NCBI RefSeq assembly: GCF_015712165.1
Contig: NZ_JADPZX010000001.1
Coordinates: forward strand, 7,273,501 to 7,337,500
Direction: 5' to 3'
Length of the DNA stretch: 64,000 nucleotides
From: Streptomyces spinoverrucosus
GTDB taxonomy: Bacteria; Actinomycetota; Actinomycetes; Streptomycetales; Streptomycetaceae
Below are positions 36,710-46,141 of the stretch, in pieces. Position numbers and translations under genes: made by a program. Numbering within the stretch: the first letter of the stretch is position 1; every line of letters begins with the position of its first letter. The notes beneath the pieces are model-generated. The model searched no databases. It worked only from the letters and a program-made list of their open reading frames with translations, and was not told where the DNA came from.

Positions 36710-37003
36710 GTGTGGGTGTCCGGGGCCGAGCTGTTGAAGCGCTGCGCGCGGTGCGGTGAGTCCGAGCCGCGCGCAGCCTTCTCCGGCACCTGACGCGGGA
36801 TCTGCCCGAAGGCTTCCGCCGTTCATGTGGATCACTGCCATGAGACGGGTAGGGTCCGTGGCGTACCTTGCTTCAACTGCGATTCCGGCCTCGGCCTGTT
36901 GAGGGACGATCCCGAAGCTGCGTACCGAGCTGCCGACTACCTGGAAGGAAACGCGTGGAAGCCAACACTCGTAGCACCGGGCGTCTACCAGCTGCCTTCC
37001 TGA
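36710..37003 (+). pseudogene. Endonuclease VII-type HNH gene, internally deleted and stopped
   Basis: One frame reads VWVSGAELLKRCARCGESEP and on to AFSGT (36710-36790), the first zinc-knuckle half (CxxC) of endonuclease VII-domain proteins. It hits TGA at 36791-36793, then in the same frame continues [40 protein letters not shown] and [12 protein letters not shown]: the HNH active-site signature, second CxxC and C-terminal helix of that family. About 60-90 central residues expected between the halves are missing. The frame runs on to 37001-37003, overlapping the prcB start by 49 bp. Intact relatives, as I recall, sit between pup and prcB in other Streptomyces. Confidence 0.8.
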
Positions 37004-37800
37004 CGCCTGGGTCCTCCTCCTTCATGGACTTCCTGGGCGAGCACCAGCCAGAGCTGCTGCCCGGCAACCGGCAACTGCCGCCCACCCAGGGCGTGGTCGA
37101 GGCGCCGCACGGCACCACGATCGTGGCCGTGACGTTCCCGGGCGGCGTGGTGCTCGCCGGTGACCGCCGGGCCACCATGGGCAACGTCATCGCGCAGCGG
37201 GACATCGAGAAGGTCTTCCCGGCGGACGAGTACTCGGCCGTCGGCATCGCCGGCACCGCCGGTCTGGCCGTCGAGATGGTCAAGCTTTTCCAGCTGGAGC
37301 TGGAGCACTTCGAGAAGGTCGAGGGCGCCCAGCTGTCCCTGGAGGGCAAGGCGAACCGGCTGTCGACGATGATCCGCTCCAACCTCGGCATGGCCATGCA
37401 GGGCCTGGCCGTGGTGCCGTTGTTCGCCGGTTTTGACCTGGACCGCGACAAGGGCCGCATCTTCTCCTACGACGTGACGGGTGGCCGTTCCGAGGAGCAG
37501 GGCTTCGCGGCCACCGGCTCCGGCTCGATCTTCGCGCGCGGCGCCATGAAGAAGCTCTTCCGTGAGGACCTGACCGAGGACCAGGCCACCACACTCGTGG
37601 TCCAGGCCCTGTACGACGCGGCAGACGACGACTCGGCGACCGGTGGTCCCGATGTCGCCCGCCGGATCTACCCGATCGTCACCGTGATCACCGAGGACGG
37701 CTTCCGCCGGCTCACCGACGACGAGGCCTCCGAGATCGCCCGCTCGATCCTCGAACGGCGGCTGGAGCAGCCCGACGGCCCGCGGGCCGCGCTGCTGTAG
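36955..37800 (+). CDS. prcB: 20S proteasome beta subunit PrcB (281 aa)
   Basis: Catalytic subunit of the core particle. It is made with a 53-residue propeptide, cleaved in [11 protein letters not shown] so that Thr54 becomes the nucleophile; Asp (AGDRRAT) and Lys-type active-site residues follow in the normal places. Length 281 agrees with S. coelicolor PrcB. The start is the GTG at 36955, preceded by GGAAGG; it lies inside the tail of the endonuclease relic, so that gene's last codons form the prcB leader. It pairs with prcA 61 bp downstream. Confidence 0.97.
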   Translation: MEANTRSTGRLPAAFLTPGSSSFMDFLGEHQPELLPGNRQLPPTQGVVEAPHGTTIVAVTFPGGVVLAGDRRATMGNVIAQRDIEKVFPADEYSAVGIAGTAGLAVEMVKLFQLELEHFEKVEGAQLSLEGKANRLSTMIRSNLGMAMQGLAVVPLFAGFDLDRDKGRIFSYDVTGGRSEEQGFAATGSGSIFARGAMKKLFREDLTEDQATTLVVQALYDAADDDSATGGPDVARRIYPIVTVITEDGFRRLTDDEASEIARSILERRLEQPDGPRAALL

Positions 37801-37861
37801 CCGGCGGCCGTTGTTGTTCCAGGGTGATCCAGTGACTTCGACAGAAAGGGACGGATAACCG

Positions 37862-38611
37862 GTGTCGACGCCGTTCTATGTCTCACCTCAGCAGGCCATG
37901 GCCGACCGGGCGGAGTACGCCCGCAAGGGCATCGCCCGGGGCCGCAGCCTGGTCGTGCTGCAGTACGCCGACGGCATCGTGTTCGTCGGTGAGAACCCGT
38001 CCCGCGCGCTGCACAAGTTCAGCGAGATCTACGACCGGATCGGCTTCGCCGCCGCCGGCAAGTACAACGAGTACGAGAACCTCCGCATCGGCGGCGTCCG
38101 CTACGCCGACCTGCGGGGTTACACCTACGACCGTGACGACGTGACCGCCCGCGGCCTCGCCAACGTCTACGCGCAGACGCTGGGCACGATCTTCTCCAGC
38201 GCGGCCGAGAAGCCGTACGAGGTGGAGCTGGTCGTCGCCGAGGTGGGGGAGACACCGGAGGGCGACCAGATCTACCGGCTGCCGCACGACGGTTCGATCG
38301 TGGACGAGCACGGCTCGGTCGCGGTCGGGGGCAACGCCGAGCAGATCAGCAGCTACCTGGACCAGCGCCACCAGGACGGCATGACCCTCGCCGAGGCGCT
38401 GAACCTGGCCGTGCAGGCCCTGTCCCGCGACACCAACGGCAGCCAGCGGGAGATTCCCGCCGAGCGCCTGGAGGTGGCGGTGCTGGACCGGACGCGTCCG
38501 CAGAAGCGCAAGTTCAAGCGCATCACCGGCCGGCAGCTCGCCCGGCTGTTGGAGGGGGAGGGCGCGGCCTCCGCGACGGACGCCGAGGACGAGTCCGCCG
38601 AGGAGGAGTAG
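37862..38611 (+). CDS. prcA: 20S proteasome alpha subunit PrcA (249 aa)
   Basis: Outer-ring subunit forming the gate and the docking site for ARC. The N-terminus [23 protein letters not shown] is split here between the gating octapeptide and helix H0; the fold continues with [15 protein letters not shown] and a final helix region ([19 protein letters not shown]) ending in an acidic tail. No propeptide, as expected for alpha subunits. GTG start. Confidence 0.96.
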   Translation: MSTPFYVSPQQAMADRAEYARKGIARGRSLVVLQYADGIVFVGENPSRALHKFSEIYDRIGFAAAGKYNEYENLRIGGVRYADLRGYTYDRDDVTARGLANVYAQTLGTIFSSAAEKPYEVELVVAEVGETPEGDQIYRLPHDGSIVDEHGSVAVGGNAEQISSYLDQRHQDGMTLAEALNLAVQALSRDTNGSQREIPAERLEVAVLDRTRPQKRKFKRITGRQLARLLEGEGAASATDAEDESAEEE

Positions 38612-38630
38612 GCCCCACCTCATCCCGCTT

Positions 38631-38664
38631 CGGATGCCCCGGTCGTCGACGGCCGGGGCATCCG
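38631..38664. terminator. Terminator between prcA and the LacI gene
   Basis: A perfect 12-bp stem (38631-38642 with 38653-38664, CGGATGCCCCGG) with a 10-nt loop lies between convergent stops, 20 bp after prcA and 5 bp from the regulator's stop. Confidence 0.82.
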
Positions 38665-38668
38665 TCGT

Positions 38669-39679
38669 TCAGGGCGCCGGTGGCGGCGCTGTGGAGCCTC
38701 GGACGACCAGCTCGACCGGGATGTCACCGCGATCGGGTTCCCGGCCCTCCAGGACCGCCAGGAGGGCCCGCATGCCGCGTTCGCCGAACAGCTCGGCGTC
38801 CAGGCGTACGGTCGTCAGCTCCGGGTCGATCGCGGTGGCCAGGGCGAGGTCGTCGAGGCCGGTGACGGAGATGTCGTCGGGGATGCGCAGGCCGAGCCGC
38901 CGGACGGCCTTGTAGGCGCCGGCCGCCAGTTTGTCGTCGTCGCAGACGACCGCGGTGACGCGATGGCCGCGGAGCGCGCTTTCGGCGGCGGTCAGGGCGC
39001 CGCCGATGGAGATGGGCGCGCGGGCCGTGTGCACGGTCGTCCCGGGGACGGCGCCCACGCGCGTGGCGAGCTCGCGGGCGCGTACTTCGAAGGTCCACGA
39101 CGGCACGTCTGCCGCCAGGTGCAGGAAGCGGCGGTGGCCGAGGCCCAGCAGGTGCTCGGTGACCTGGCGGACGCCGTCGGCGATGTCGAGGTTGACCGTG
39201 GCGGCGCCCAGGCTGCCCGCCGGGTCGCTGTCGAGCATCACCAGGGGCAGCTGGTCGCCACGGATGGCGGTGAGGGCGTCGGCGGCCATCGAGGAGGCGA
39301 TGACGCCGTCCAGCGCGGCCTGGGCGGACGCGAAGGGGTCTCGGGCGGGACCGATGCCCTCGGGCGAGGGGTAGAGGACGACGCCGAAGCCGTGTTCGGC
39401 GGCGACGCGGGCGGCGCCGGTGTAGACGCCCGCGAAGAACTCGGTGGTGAGTGCGGGGACCACCAGCAGCACGGTGCGGGTGCGGCCGAGGCGCAGGTTG
39501 CGGGCGGCCAGATTGGGCCGGTAGCCGAGGTCGCGGGCGGCTTCGCGGACCCGTTCGGCGGTTGCCTCCGAGACGCGGCCGCGCCACTTCTCGCCCAGCA
39601 CCAGCGAGACGGCGGCCTGGGAGACCCCGGCGACCTCGGCGACGTCCCGGCTGGTGGGGCGGGTGCCGGCTCGTGCCAC
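38669..39679 (-). CDS. LacI-family transcriptional regulator (336 aa)
   Basis: Sugar-type repressor. The HTH is TSRDVAEVAGVSQAAVSLVL (about residues 9-28), followed by the hinge helix ERVREAARDLGYRPNLAARNL and a periplasmic-binding-like effector domain (VVPALTTEFFAGVY, GLDDLALATAIDPELTTV). The GTG at 39679 is preceded by AAGGAG. It is divergent from the MFS gene, with a 7-bp inverted repeat in the gap, so it probably controls that transporter and itself. Confidence 0.9.
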   Translation of the reverse strand: MARAGTRPTSRDVAEVAGVSQAAVSLVLGEKWRGRVSEATAERVREAARDLGYRPNLAARNLRLGRTRTVLLVVPALTTEFFAGVYTGAARVAAEHGFGVVLYPSPEGIGPARDPFASAQAALDGVIASSMAADALTAIRGDQLPLVMLDSDPAGSLGAATVNLDIADGVRQVTEHLLGLGHRRFLHLAADVPSWTFEVRARELATRVGAVPGTTVHTARAPISIGGALTAAESALRGHRVTAVVCDDDKLAAGAYKAVRRLGLRIPDDISVTGLDDLALATAIDPELTTVRLDAELFGERGMRALLAVLEGREPDRGDIPVELVVRGSTAPPPAP

Positions 39680-39746
39680 CTCTGCCTGCTCCTTCGTCGG
39701 GCCATGGGTCCGGGCTCCGGCCTGGACGCTTGGACAGCGCTCATGG

Positions 39747-39773
39747 TACGTATGACGAAGGACGTTATACGTA
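39747..39773. promoter_or_regulatory. Inverted repeat between LacI regulator and MFS gene
   Basis: TACGTAT (39747-39753) and ATACGTA (39767-39773) are perfect arms around a 13-nt spacer that itself repeats GACG. The site is in the 118-bp divergent gap and ends 24 bp before the MFS start. It is a candidate operator, though wider than the usual compact LacI palindrome. Confidence 0.5.
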
Positions 39774-39797
39774 AAACCTAGGCCGGAGGGCGGGGAC

Positions 39798-41057
39798 GTG
39801 GCCGCGGGATACCTGGAGATCCTCAGAGCGAAACACGCCGCGAGGCTGCTGGCCGGCACGCTGATCGGGCGGCTGCCCAACGCGACCGCCGCGATCGCGA
39901 TCGTGCTGTTCGTGCGCGCCGAGGGCGGCACCTACAGCCTCGCGGGCGCGCTGGCGGCCGTCTACGGCGTCGCGAACGCCGTCGGCCAGCCCCTGCTCGG
40001 ACGTCTTGTGGACCTGCACGGTCAGCCGCGCGTCCAGTTGCCCGCCGCGTTCGCGTCGGCCCTGGCGATGGCGGTGTTCGCGTTCGCCGGTACCGACCCG
40101 CTGCCGCTGGCGTACGCCGCGGTGGCGGCCGCCGGTCTGTTCACTCCGCCCTTGGAGGGCGGACTGCGGGCCCTGTGGCCGAGTGTGCTGCGCCGGGAGG
40201 ACCAGGTGCACACGGCGTACGCCATGGACGCGGTGGCGCAGGAGGTGATGTTCACGGTCGGCCCGCTGCTGGTGACGCTGTGCGTGTCGCTGTGGTCGGA
40301 GCAGGCCGCGCTGCTCGTCCTGAACGTCGTCGGGGTGCTCGGGGCGTTGTCGGTGGTCGTGTCGGCGCCCTCGCGCGCGTGGCGCTCGGCGCCGCGCGAG
40401 GCGCACTGGCTGGGGGCGCTGCGTTCGCCGGGACTGCTCGTGCTGCTCGCCGCCTTCCTGTTCGTGGGCATCGCCCTGGGCTCCATCACGGTCGCCTCGG
40501 TGCCGTACGCGGACGAGCACGGCGGTGACACGGTGTACGGGTGGCTGTTGGCCGCGCTGGGTCTGGGGGCGCTCGTGGGCGGCGTCGTCTACGGCGCGCG
40601 GCCGTGGCCGGGGATGCCCGAGCGGCGGCTGCGCGTCCTGGTGGCGTTTCTGGCGGTGTGTTACCTGCCGCTGATGCTGATGCCGGGCGTGGTCGCCATG
40701 GTGGCGCTCACGGCGCTGGCGGGGGTGTTCCTGGCGCCCGCCATCGCGTGTGCCTTCGTCATCGTGGACCGGCACGCGCCGCGGGGGACGGTGACGGAGG
40801 CGTTCTCGTGGCTGGTGACGACGTTCACGGTCGGTCACTCGCTCGGAACGGGCCTGGCGGGTCCGGTCGTCGAGGCGGGCGGGGCGCTGTGGGGCTTCGC
40901 CGTGCCGAGTGCGGCGGGGGCCGTGTCGTTGCTGGTTCTGCTGGCCACGGGGCGGGTACTCGCAGCTCCCGTCAGAACGGCGGTTGTTGCGGCTTCATCG
41001 GAAAATGATCCAAATCGTGCTGCCGAACCCCGTTTCAGTTCAGGGGATCGGGCGTAA
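39798..41057 (+). CDS. MFS transporter (419 aa)
   Basis: Major facilitator with about 12 hydrophobic segments. The first half has VLFVRAEGGTYSLAGALAAVYGV and the A-loop-like GQPLLGRLVDLHG between helices 2 and 3; the central loop around residue 195 is short and basic. The GTG start follows GGAGGG. It is divergent from the LacI gene and ends only 9 bp before pafA, so read-through into pafA is likely. Substrate unknown; the neighbour suggests a regulated small molecule. Confidence 0.88.
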   Translation: MAAGYLEILRAKHAARLLAGTLIGRLPNATAAIAIVLFVRAEGGTYSLAGALAAVYGVANAVGQPLLGRLVDLHGQPRVQLPAAFASALAMAVFAFAGTDPLPLAYAAVAAAGLFTPPLEGGLRALWPSVLRREDQVHTAYAMDAVAQEVMFTVGPLLVTLCVSLWSEQAALLVLNVVGVLGALSVVVSAPSRAWRSAPREAHWLGALRSPGLLVLLAAFLFVGIALGSITVASVPYADEHGGDTVYGWLLAALGLGALVGGVVYGARPWPGMPERRLRVLVAFLAVCYLPLMLMPGVVAMVALTALAGVFLAPAIACAFVIVDRHAPRGTVTEAFSWLVTTFTVGHSLGTGLAGPVVEAGGALWGFAVPSAAGAVSLLVLLATGRVLAAPVRTAVVAASSENDPNRAAEPRFSSGDRA

Positions 41058-41066
41058 TGTTCAGTC

Positions 41067-42428
41067 ATGGACCGCCGCATTTTCGGGCTGGAGAACGAGT
41101 ACGGCGTCACGTGCACGTTCAGGGGACAGCGCCGTCTGTCGCCTGACGAGGTGGCGCGGTACCTCTTCCGCCGTGTCGTGTCATGGGGCCGCAGCAGCAA
41201 TGTGTTTCTGCGGAACGGCGCCCGCCTCTATCTCGACGTGGGCTCGCATCCGGAATACGCGACACCCGAATGTGACAACGTGATCGAACTCGTCACCCAC
41301 GACAAGGCCGGCGAGCGCATTCTCGAAGGACTGCTGGTGGACGCCGAACGACGCCTGCACGAGGAGGGAATCGCGGGCGACGTCTACCTCTTCAAGAACA
41401 ACACCGACTCCGCCGGCAACTCCTACGGCTGCCACGAGAACTATCTGGTGGCCCGGCACGGGGAGTTCTCCCGCCTCGCGGACATCCTCATTCCGTTCCT
41501 CGTCACCCGGCAGCTGCTGTGCGGCGCCGGCAAGGTGCTGCAGACCCCGCGCGGTGCCGTGTACTGCGTCAGCCAGCGGGCCGAGCACATCTGGGAGGGC
41601 GTCTCCTCGGCGACGACCCGCTCCCGGCCCATCATCAACACACGCGACGAACCGCACGCCGACGCCGAGCGCTACCGTCGCCTCCACGTCATCGTGGGCG
41701 ACTCCAACATGTCCGAGACGACCATGCTGCTCAAGGTCGGCGCCACCGACCTGGTGCTGCGCATGATCGAGGCGGGCACGGTGATGCGCGACCTCACCCT
41801 GGAGAACCCGATCCGGGCGATCCGCGAGGTCAGCCACGACATAACGGGCCGGCGCAAGGTGCGCCTGGCCAGCGGCCGGGAGGCCTCGGCGCTGGAGGTG
41901 CAGCGCGAGTACTACGAGAAGGCCGTCGACTTCTGCGAGCGGCGCGGCATCCGCACGGGCATCGTCGAGCAGGTGCTGGAGCTGTGGGGCCGTACGCTCG
42001 AGGCGATCGAGGCCGAGGACCTGGACCGGATCGACACCGAGATCGACTGGGTCATGAAGTACAAGCTCCTCGAGCGGTACCGGGCGAAGCACAACATGAC
42101 CATGTCGCATCCGCGGGTCGCCCAGATAGACCTCGCCTACCACGACATCCACCGCCGTCGTGGTCTGTACTACCTGCTGGAGAAAAAGGGCCAAGCCGCC
42201 CGGATCTGCAACGACTTGAAGATCTTCGAGGGCAAGTCGGTTCCGCCGCAGACCACTCGGGCCCGGCTGCGCGGCGACTTCATCCGGCGGGCGCAGGAAC
42301 AGCGCCGGGACTTCACCGTCGACTGGGTCCACCTCAAGCTCAATGACCAGGCTCAGCGCACGGTGTTGTGCAAGGACCCGTTCCGTGCGGTGGACGACCG
42401 GGTGGAGAAGCTGATCGCCGGTATGTGA
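41067..42428 (+). CDS. pafA: Pup--protein ligase PafA (453 aa)
   Basis: Uses ATP to join the C-terminal Glu of deamidated Pup to substrate lysines. It is homologous to Dop along its length: FGLENEYGV (about residues 6-14), [15 protein letters not shown] (nucleophile Asp57), [20 protein letters not shown], and [23 protein letters not shown]. It lacks the Dop loop, which separates ligase from depupylase. The C-terminal domain ends VEKLIAGM. It lies 9 bp after the MFS gene and ends at a 12-bp hairpin. Confidence 0.96.
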   Translation: MDRRIFGLENEYGVTCTFRGQRRLSPDEVARYLFRRVVSWGRSSNVFLRNGARLYLDVGSHPEYATPECDNVIELVTHDKAGERILEGLLVDAERRLHEEGIAGDVYLFKNNTDSAGNSYGCHENYLVARHGEFSRLADILIPFLVTRQLLCGAGKVLQTPRGAVYCVSQRAEHIWEGVSSATTRSRPIINTRDEPHADAERYRRLHVIVGDSNMSETTMLLKVGATDLVLRMIEAGTVMRDLTLENPIRAIREVSHDITGRRKVRLASGREASALEVQREYYEKAVDFCERRGIRTGIVEQVLELWGRTLEAIEAEDLDRIDTEIDWVMKYKLLERYRAKHNMTMSHPRVAQIDLAYHDIHRRRGLYYLLEKKGQAARICNDLKIFEGKSVPPQTTRARLRGDFIRRAQEQRRDFTVDWVHLKLNDQAQRTVLCKDPFRAVDDRVEKLIAGM

Positions 42429-42461
42429 GCCACGCGTTCGCGGTACAGCGGAACGCCACAC

Positions 42462-42490
42462 GGGCGCCGTACGTTTCTCGTACGGCGCCC
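42462..42490 (+). terminator. Terminator after pafA
   Basis: A perfect 12-bp stem (42462-42473 with 42479-42490) with a TTTCT loop lies 34 bp past the pafA stop. Confidence 0.78.
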
Positions 42491-42554
42491 TTCTCACACC
42501 GTAGAGTTGCGCGCACGCCATCAAGCAAGATCGACCGATTACGAGGCCCCCACC

Positions 42555-43556
42555 GTGCGCCGACGCTCACTTCTCATCGCCGTTCCCGCTGGACTGGTCA
42601 CGCTTGCCGCCTGCGGCGACGAAGGGTCCGACTCCGGCAAGGCCAGCGACACCGCGTCGCCCTCGGACCCGGCGACCTCCGCCGCGCCGACGCCGAAGAT
42701 CGTCGACGGCCCGCTGCCGGCGATCACCGCGGGCGCGAAGTTCGGCGAGAAGCCCACGGTGGCCAAGGGCAGCGGCACGCCGTCGACGGACCTCGCCGTG
42801 AAGACCCTGATCGCGGGCGGCGGCCGTACGGTCGCGGAGAACGACTACGTCGTGGCCAACTACCTCGGCCAGATCTGGGACAGCGCGAAGGTCTTCGACA
42901 ACTCCTACGACCGCAAGACCCCGCTGATCATCCAGCTCGCCCAGGGCAGCATCATCGACGGCTGGCGCTACGCGCTGACCGGCAAGAAGGCCGGCAGCCG
43001 CGTCCAGATGGCCGTGCCGCCCACCTTGGGTTACGGCGAACAGGGCAACCCCCAGGCGGGCATCAAGGGCACCGACACGCTCGTCTTCGTCGTCGACATC
43101 GAGGGCAGCTACAACGCGAGCAGCTCCGCCAAGGGCACCGACGTCGCGCAGGACAACGTGGACCTGCCCAAGGTCGGCACCAACACCGACGGCAAGGCGC
43201 CCTCCATCGAGGTCCCCAAGGCCGACGCGCCGACCGAGCTGGTGGCGAACTACGTCATCGAGGGCGACGGCGAGGAGGTCGCCGCCGAGAGCACCGTGCT
43301 CGTGCAGTACAAGGGCGTGCTCTGGGACACCGGCAAGGAGTTCGACTCGTCGTACAGCCGCAAGGCGCTGACCTCCTTCTCCCTCCAGCAGGTCGTCAAG
43401 GGCTGGGCGCAGGGCCTGACCGGCAAGAAGGTCGGCAGCCGCGTCCTGATCGTCATCCCGCCGAAGCTGGGGTACGGGGACAACCCGCCGCAGGGCAGCG
43501 GCATCGAGAAGGACTCCACGCTGGTCTTCTCGGTCGACATCCTGGCGAAGATGTGA
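42555..43556 (+). CDS. FKBP-type peptidyl-prolyl isomerase lipoprotein, two domains (333 aa)
   Basis: Predicted extracytoplasmic folding catalyst. The signal MRRRSLLIAVPAGLVTLAAC has lipid Cys20, followed by a Ser/Thr/Pro linker. Two tandem FKBP domains follow, about residues 75-190 (YVVANYLGQIWDSAKVFDNSYDRKTP, GSRVQMAVPPTLGYGEQ) and about 220-333 (VLVQYKGVLWDTGKEFDSSYSRK, GSRVLIVIPPKLGYGDN), the second closer to consensus. The GTG at 42555 is chosen to give the lipoprotein signal. The ribosome-binding site is weak. It is followed 61 bp later by a single-domain cytosolic FKBP. Confidence 0.9.
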   Translation: MRRRSLLIAVPAGLVTLAACGDEGSDSGKASDTASPSDPATSAAPTPKIVDGPLPAITAGAKFGEKPTVAKGSGTPSTDLAVKTLIAGGGRTVAENDYVVANYLGQIWDSAKVFDNSYDRKTPLIIQLAQGSIIDGWRYALTGKKAGSRVQMAVPPTLGYGEQGNPQAGIKGTDTLVFVVDIEGSYNASSSAKGTDVAQDNVDLPKVGTNTDGKAPSIEVPKADAPTELVANYVIEGDGEEVAAESTVLVQYKGVLWDTGKEFDSSYSRKALTSFSLQQVVKGWAQGLTGKKVGSRVLIVIPPKLGYGDNPPQGSGIEKDSTLVFSVDILAKM

Positions 43557-43617
43557 TCCTTCGGGAATGTAAGACTGTGCGTGTTCGCCATTCCACAGAC
43601 AAGCAGGAGCTGAAGAC

Positions 43618-43989
43618 GTGAGCATCGACAAGCCCGAGATCGACTTCCCGGGCGGCGAGCCCCCGGCGGACCTCGAGATCAAGGAGATCTGGGAAGGCGA
43701 CGGCCCCGTGGCGCAGGCCGGCCAGACGGTCACCGTGCACTACGTCGGTGTCGCCTTCAGCACGGGCGAGGAGTTCGACGCCAGCTGGAACCGCGGCACG
43801 CCGTTCCGCTTCCCGCTGGGCGCCGGCCGTGTCATCGCGGGCTGGGACCAGGGCGTGCAGGGCATGAAGGTCGGCGGCCGCCGCCAGCTGACCATCCCCG
43901 CCCACCTGGCCTACGGCAACCAGAGCCCGACCCCGGCGATCAAGCCCGGCGAGACCCTGATCTTCGTGGTCGACCTGCTCGGCGTCTGA
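43618..43989 (+). CDS. FKBP-type peptidyl-prolyl cis-trans isomerase (123 aa)
   Basis: Single-domain cytosolic FKBP. Core signature TVTVHYVGVAFSTGEEFDAS (about residues 40-59), active-site Trp in VIAGWDQGVQGMKVGGRRQL (about 80-99), and LIFVVDLLGV end. No signal peptide. The GTG follows AGGAG. Two isomerases in a row, one exported and one not, follow pafA, an arrangement conserved in Streptomyces. Confidence 0.93.
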   Translation: MSIDKPEIDFPGGEPPADLEIKEIWEGDGPVAQAGQTVTVHYVGVAFSTGEEFDASWNRGTPFRFPLGAGRVIAGWDQGVQGMKVGGRRQLTIPAHLAYGNQSPTPAIKPGETLIFVVDLLGV

Positions 43990-44016
43990 GCAGGACCGAC
44001 CGGAGCCGATCACCTT

Positions 44017-44044
44017 GGGCCCATGCCTGTTCGGGCATGGGCCC
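44017..44044 (+). terminator. Terminator after the FKBP gene
   Basis: A perfect 11-bp stem GGGCCCATGCC/GGCATGGGCCC (44017-44027 with 44034-44044) with a TGTTCG loop, followed by TCGGCTTTTGCC. Confidence 0.8.
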
Positions 44045-44118
44045 TCGGCTTTTGCCACGGCCCTCCGGACCGGTACGGTCATCGGTCGGAAGCACCATAG
44101 GGAAGGCGAAGGGCGTCG

Positions 44119-45072
44119 ATGGCCATTGCCAAGGCCGAGCGGCTGATGAACCTGGCGCTGTGTCTGCTGGGAACACGGCGGCCGCTCAGCAAGCGCGAGC
44201 TTCGAGAGTCCATCGAGGCCTATCTCGAAGCGGGCAGCGACGACTCCTTCAACCGGATGTTCGAGCGGGACAAGGACGACCTGCGCGAGCTGGGCCTGGT
44301 CATCGAGACCGTCGAGAACCTCGACGGCGAGGTCGGCTACCTCGCCCGCCGCGACAGCAACCGGCTGCCGCCCATCACCCTCGACGCCGAGGAGGCCGCC
44401 GCTCTGGGCCTGGCCGCCAAGGTCTGGCAGCAGGCGCGGCTCGCCGGCGCGGCCAGCGGAGCCCTGCAGAAGCTGCGCGCCGCCGGACTCCCCGAGGACG
44501 TCGACCCGTACGAGGCGCACGGCGCCCTGGAGCCGCGCATCCCGGTGCACGAGGCCGCGTTCGAGCCGCTGATGCTGGCCTGCCGCGACCGCCGCCCGGT
44601 CGCGTTCGAGTACCGCAAGGCCACCGCCGCCCACCCCGAGACCCGCCAGGTGGAGCCGTGGGCCCTGGAGTGCTGGCGCGGCCACTGGTACCTCGCGGGC
44701 TGGGACCGGGACCGCGGGGCCGAGCGGGTCTTCCGGCTGTCCCGGATCACCGGCAGGGTGCGCAGCCGCAGCGGCCGGTACACCGCGCCCGTCCCGGACG
44801 TCGTCACCGTGCGCGAGACCGTCGCCGGCTGGGCCGGCGAGATTGCCGACCGCAGCGCCCGGATCCGGCTGCGCTCCGGCGCCGGGTACCCCCTGCGGGC
44901 GAAGGCCACGGCGGTGCGGGAACTCGGCGACGGTTGGGACGAGTTGGAGATTCCGTACGGCCACGGGCTGGACGCCTGGCTGGTGGAGTTCGGGCCGGAC
45001 GTGGTGGTCCTGGAGCCCGCCGAGCTGCGGGCCGACGTGGTGGACCGGCTGCGTGCCGTGGCCAAGGGCTGA
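44119..45072 (+). CDS. pafB: WYL-domain transcription regulator PafB (317 aa)
   Basis: With PafC it forms the activator of the LexA/RecA-independent DNA-damage response in actinobacteria. N-terminal winged HTH (ERLMNLALCLLGTRRPLSKR, with FNRMFERDKDDLRELGLVIE following), WYL domain in the middle (PVAFEYRKATAAHPETRQVEP then WALECWRGHWYLAGWDRDRG, about residues 165-205), and a C-terminal WCX-like part. It lies directly upstream of pafC (19-bp gap), the standard order. Despite the name it is not part of the Pup reaction. Confidence 0.93.
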   Translation: MAIAKAERLMNLALCLLGTRRPLSKRELRESIEAYLEAGSDDSFNRMFERDKDDLRELGLVIETVENLDGEVGYLARRDSNRLPPITLDAEEAAALGLAAKVWQQARLAGAASGALQKLRAAGLPEDVDPYEAHGALEPRIPVHEAAFEPLMLACRDRRPVAFEYRKATAAHPETRQVEPWALECWRGHWYLAGWDRDRGAERVFRLSRITGRVRSRSGRYTAPVPDVVTVRETVAGWAGEIADRSARIRLRSGAGYPLRAKATAVRELGDGWDELEIPYGHGLDAWLVEFGPDVVVLEPAELRADVVDRLRAVAKG

Positions 45073-45091
45073 GGGGGAGCGGAAGAAGACA

Positions 45092-46141
45092 GTGGCCGGC
45101 AAACCGATCAGGCCCACGAACGCCATCGACCAGACCCGGCGGATGCTCTCCCTGGTCACGTATCTGAAGGAGCGCCCCGGAGCCAGGGTCGAGGACGTCG
45201 CCCGCGCCTTCGGCATCACCGAGGACGAGCTGGTCTCCGACCTCGATGTGCTGCCCATGTGCGGCACGAGCTTCCGCGGCGGCGATCTGCTCGACATCGA
45301 CACCGACGGCGAGCGCATCTGGTGGCACAACCCCGCCGCCCTCGGGGCGGAAGCGGCCGAGCCGCTGCGGCTGGCCGCCGACGAGGCCACCGCGCTGCTG
45401 GTGGCCGCGCGGGCCGTGGCCACGCTGCCGGGGCTGCGCGAGAGCGACCGGCAGGCGCTGCTGCGGGCCACCGCCAAGGTGGAGGCCGCCGCCGGTGAGC
45501 AGGCCGGCGCCAGCTCCCGGCTGTCGGTGACCTTCGAGTCCGAGGGCGGCGTCTTCGCCGACGTCGACCGGGCGATCTCGGAGCGCCGCCGACTGTGGAT
45601 CCGCTACTACTCACCGGCCCGCGACGAGGTCACCGAGCGCGAGGTCGACCCGATCCGCCTGGTCAGCGTCGGCCACACCTACGTCGAGGGCTGGTGCTAC
45701 CGCTCCGAGGCGCGCCGCACCTTCCGCCTGGACCGGGTCGCCGAGATCCGGGTCCTCGACGAGCCGTCCGCCCCGCCCGAGATCGAGCTGCGGGACCTGT
45801 CCGAGGGGCTGGTGCAGCCCGCGGCCGAGGACCCGGAGGTCGTGGTCGAGGTCGGCCCCGGCGGCCGCTGGGTCGCCGAGTACTACCCGCACGACAGCGC
45901 GGATGAGCTCGCCGACGGCGGGCTCCGTATCACCCTGCGCACGCCCGACCCGGCGTCGCTGCGCCGCCTCGCCCTGCGCCTCGGCCGGGACGGGCGGATC
46001 GTCGCCCCACGGGAGCTGGCCGACAGCGCCCGGCAGGCGGCCCGTGAGGCGCTGGCGGCGTACGACGGGATCGAGGCGGAGACTCCCGGGACCCTTCCCC
46101 CGGGCCACACGGGACACGACAGGCAGGAGCAGGGACTGTGA
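45092..46141 (+). CDS. pafC: WYL-domain transcription regulator PafC (349 aa)
   Basis: Partner of PafB. N-terminal HTH (LSLVTYLKERPGARVEDVAR then AFGITEDELVSDLDVLPMCG), WYL domain about residues 165-230 (IRYYSPARDEVTEREVDPIR, VEGWCYRSEARRTFRLDRVA), WCX domain at the end. The GTG at 45092 follows GGAAGAAG. The last 25 residues are a Pro/His/Gly tail. The stop overlaps the start of the zinc-ribbon gene (GTGA), so three genes are coupled. Confidence 0.93.
   Translation: MAGKPIRPTNAIDQTRRMLSLVTYLKERPGARVEDVARAFGITEDELVSDLDVLPMCGTSFRGGDLLDIDTDGERIWWHNPAALGAEAAEPLRLAADEATALLVAARAVATLPGLRESDRQALLRATAKVEAAAGEQAGASSRLSVTFESEGGVFADVDRAISERRRLWIRYYSPARDEVTEREVDPIRLVSVGHTYVEGWCYRSEARRTFRLDRVAEIRVLDEPSAPPEIELRDLSEGLVQPAAEDPEVVVEVGPGGRWVAEYYPHDSADELADGGLRITLRTPDPASLRRLALRLGRDGRIVAPRELADSARQAAREALAAYDGIEAETPGTLPPGHTGHDRQEQGL

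Noticed and set aside
34776..42428. Dop and PafA as a recent duplication
   Set aside because: They share motifs throughout, but the Dop loop and many differences mark an ancient split conserved in all pupylating bacteria.
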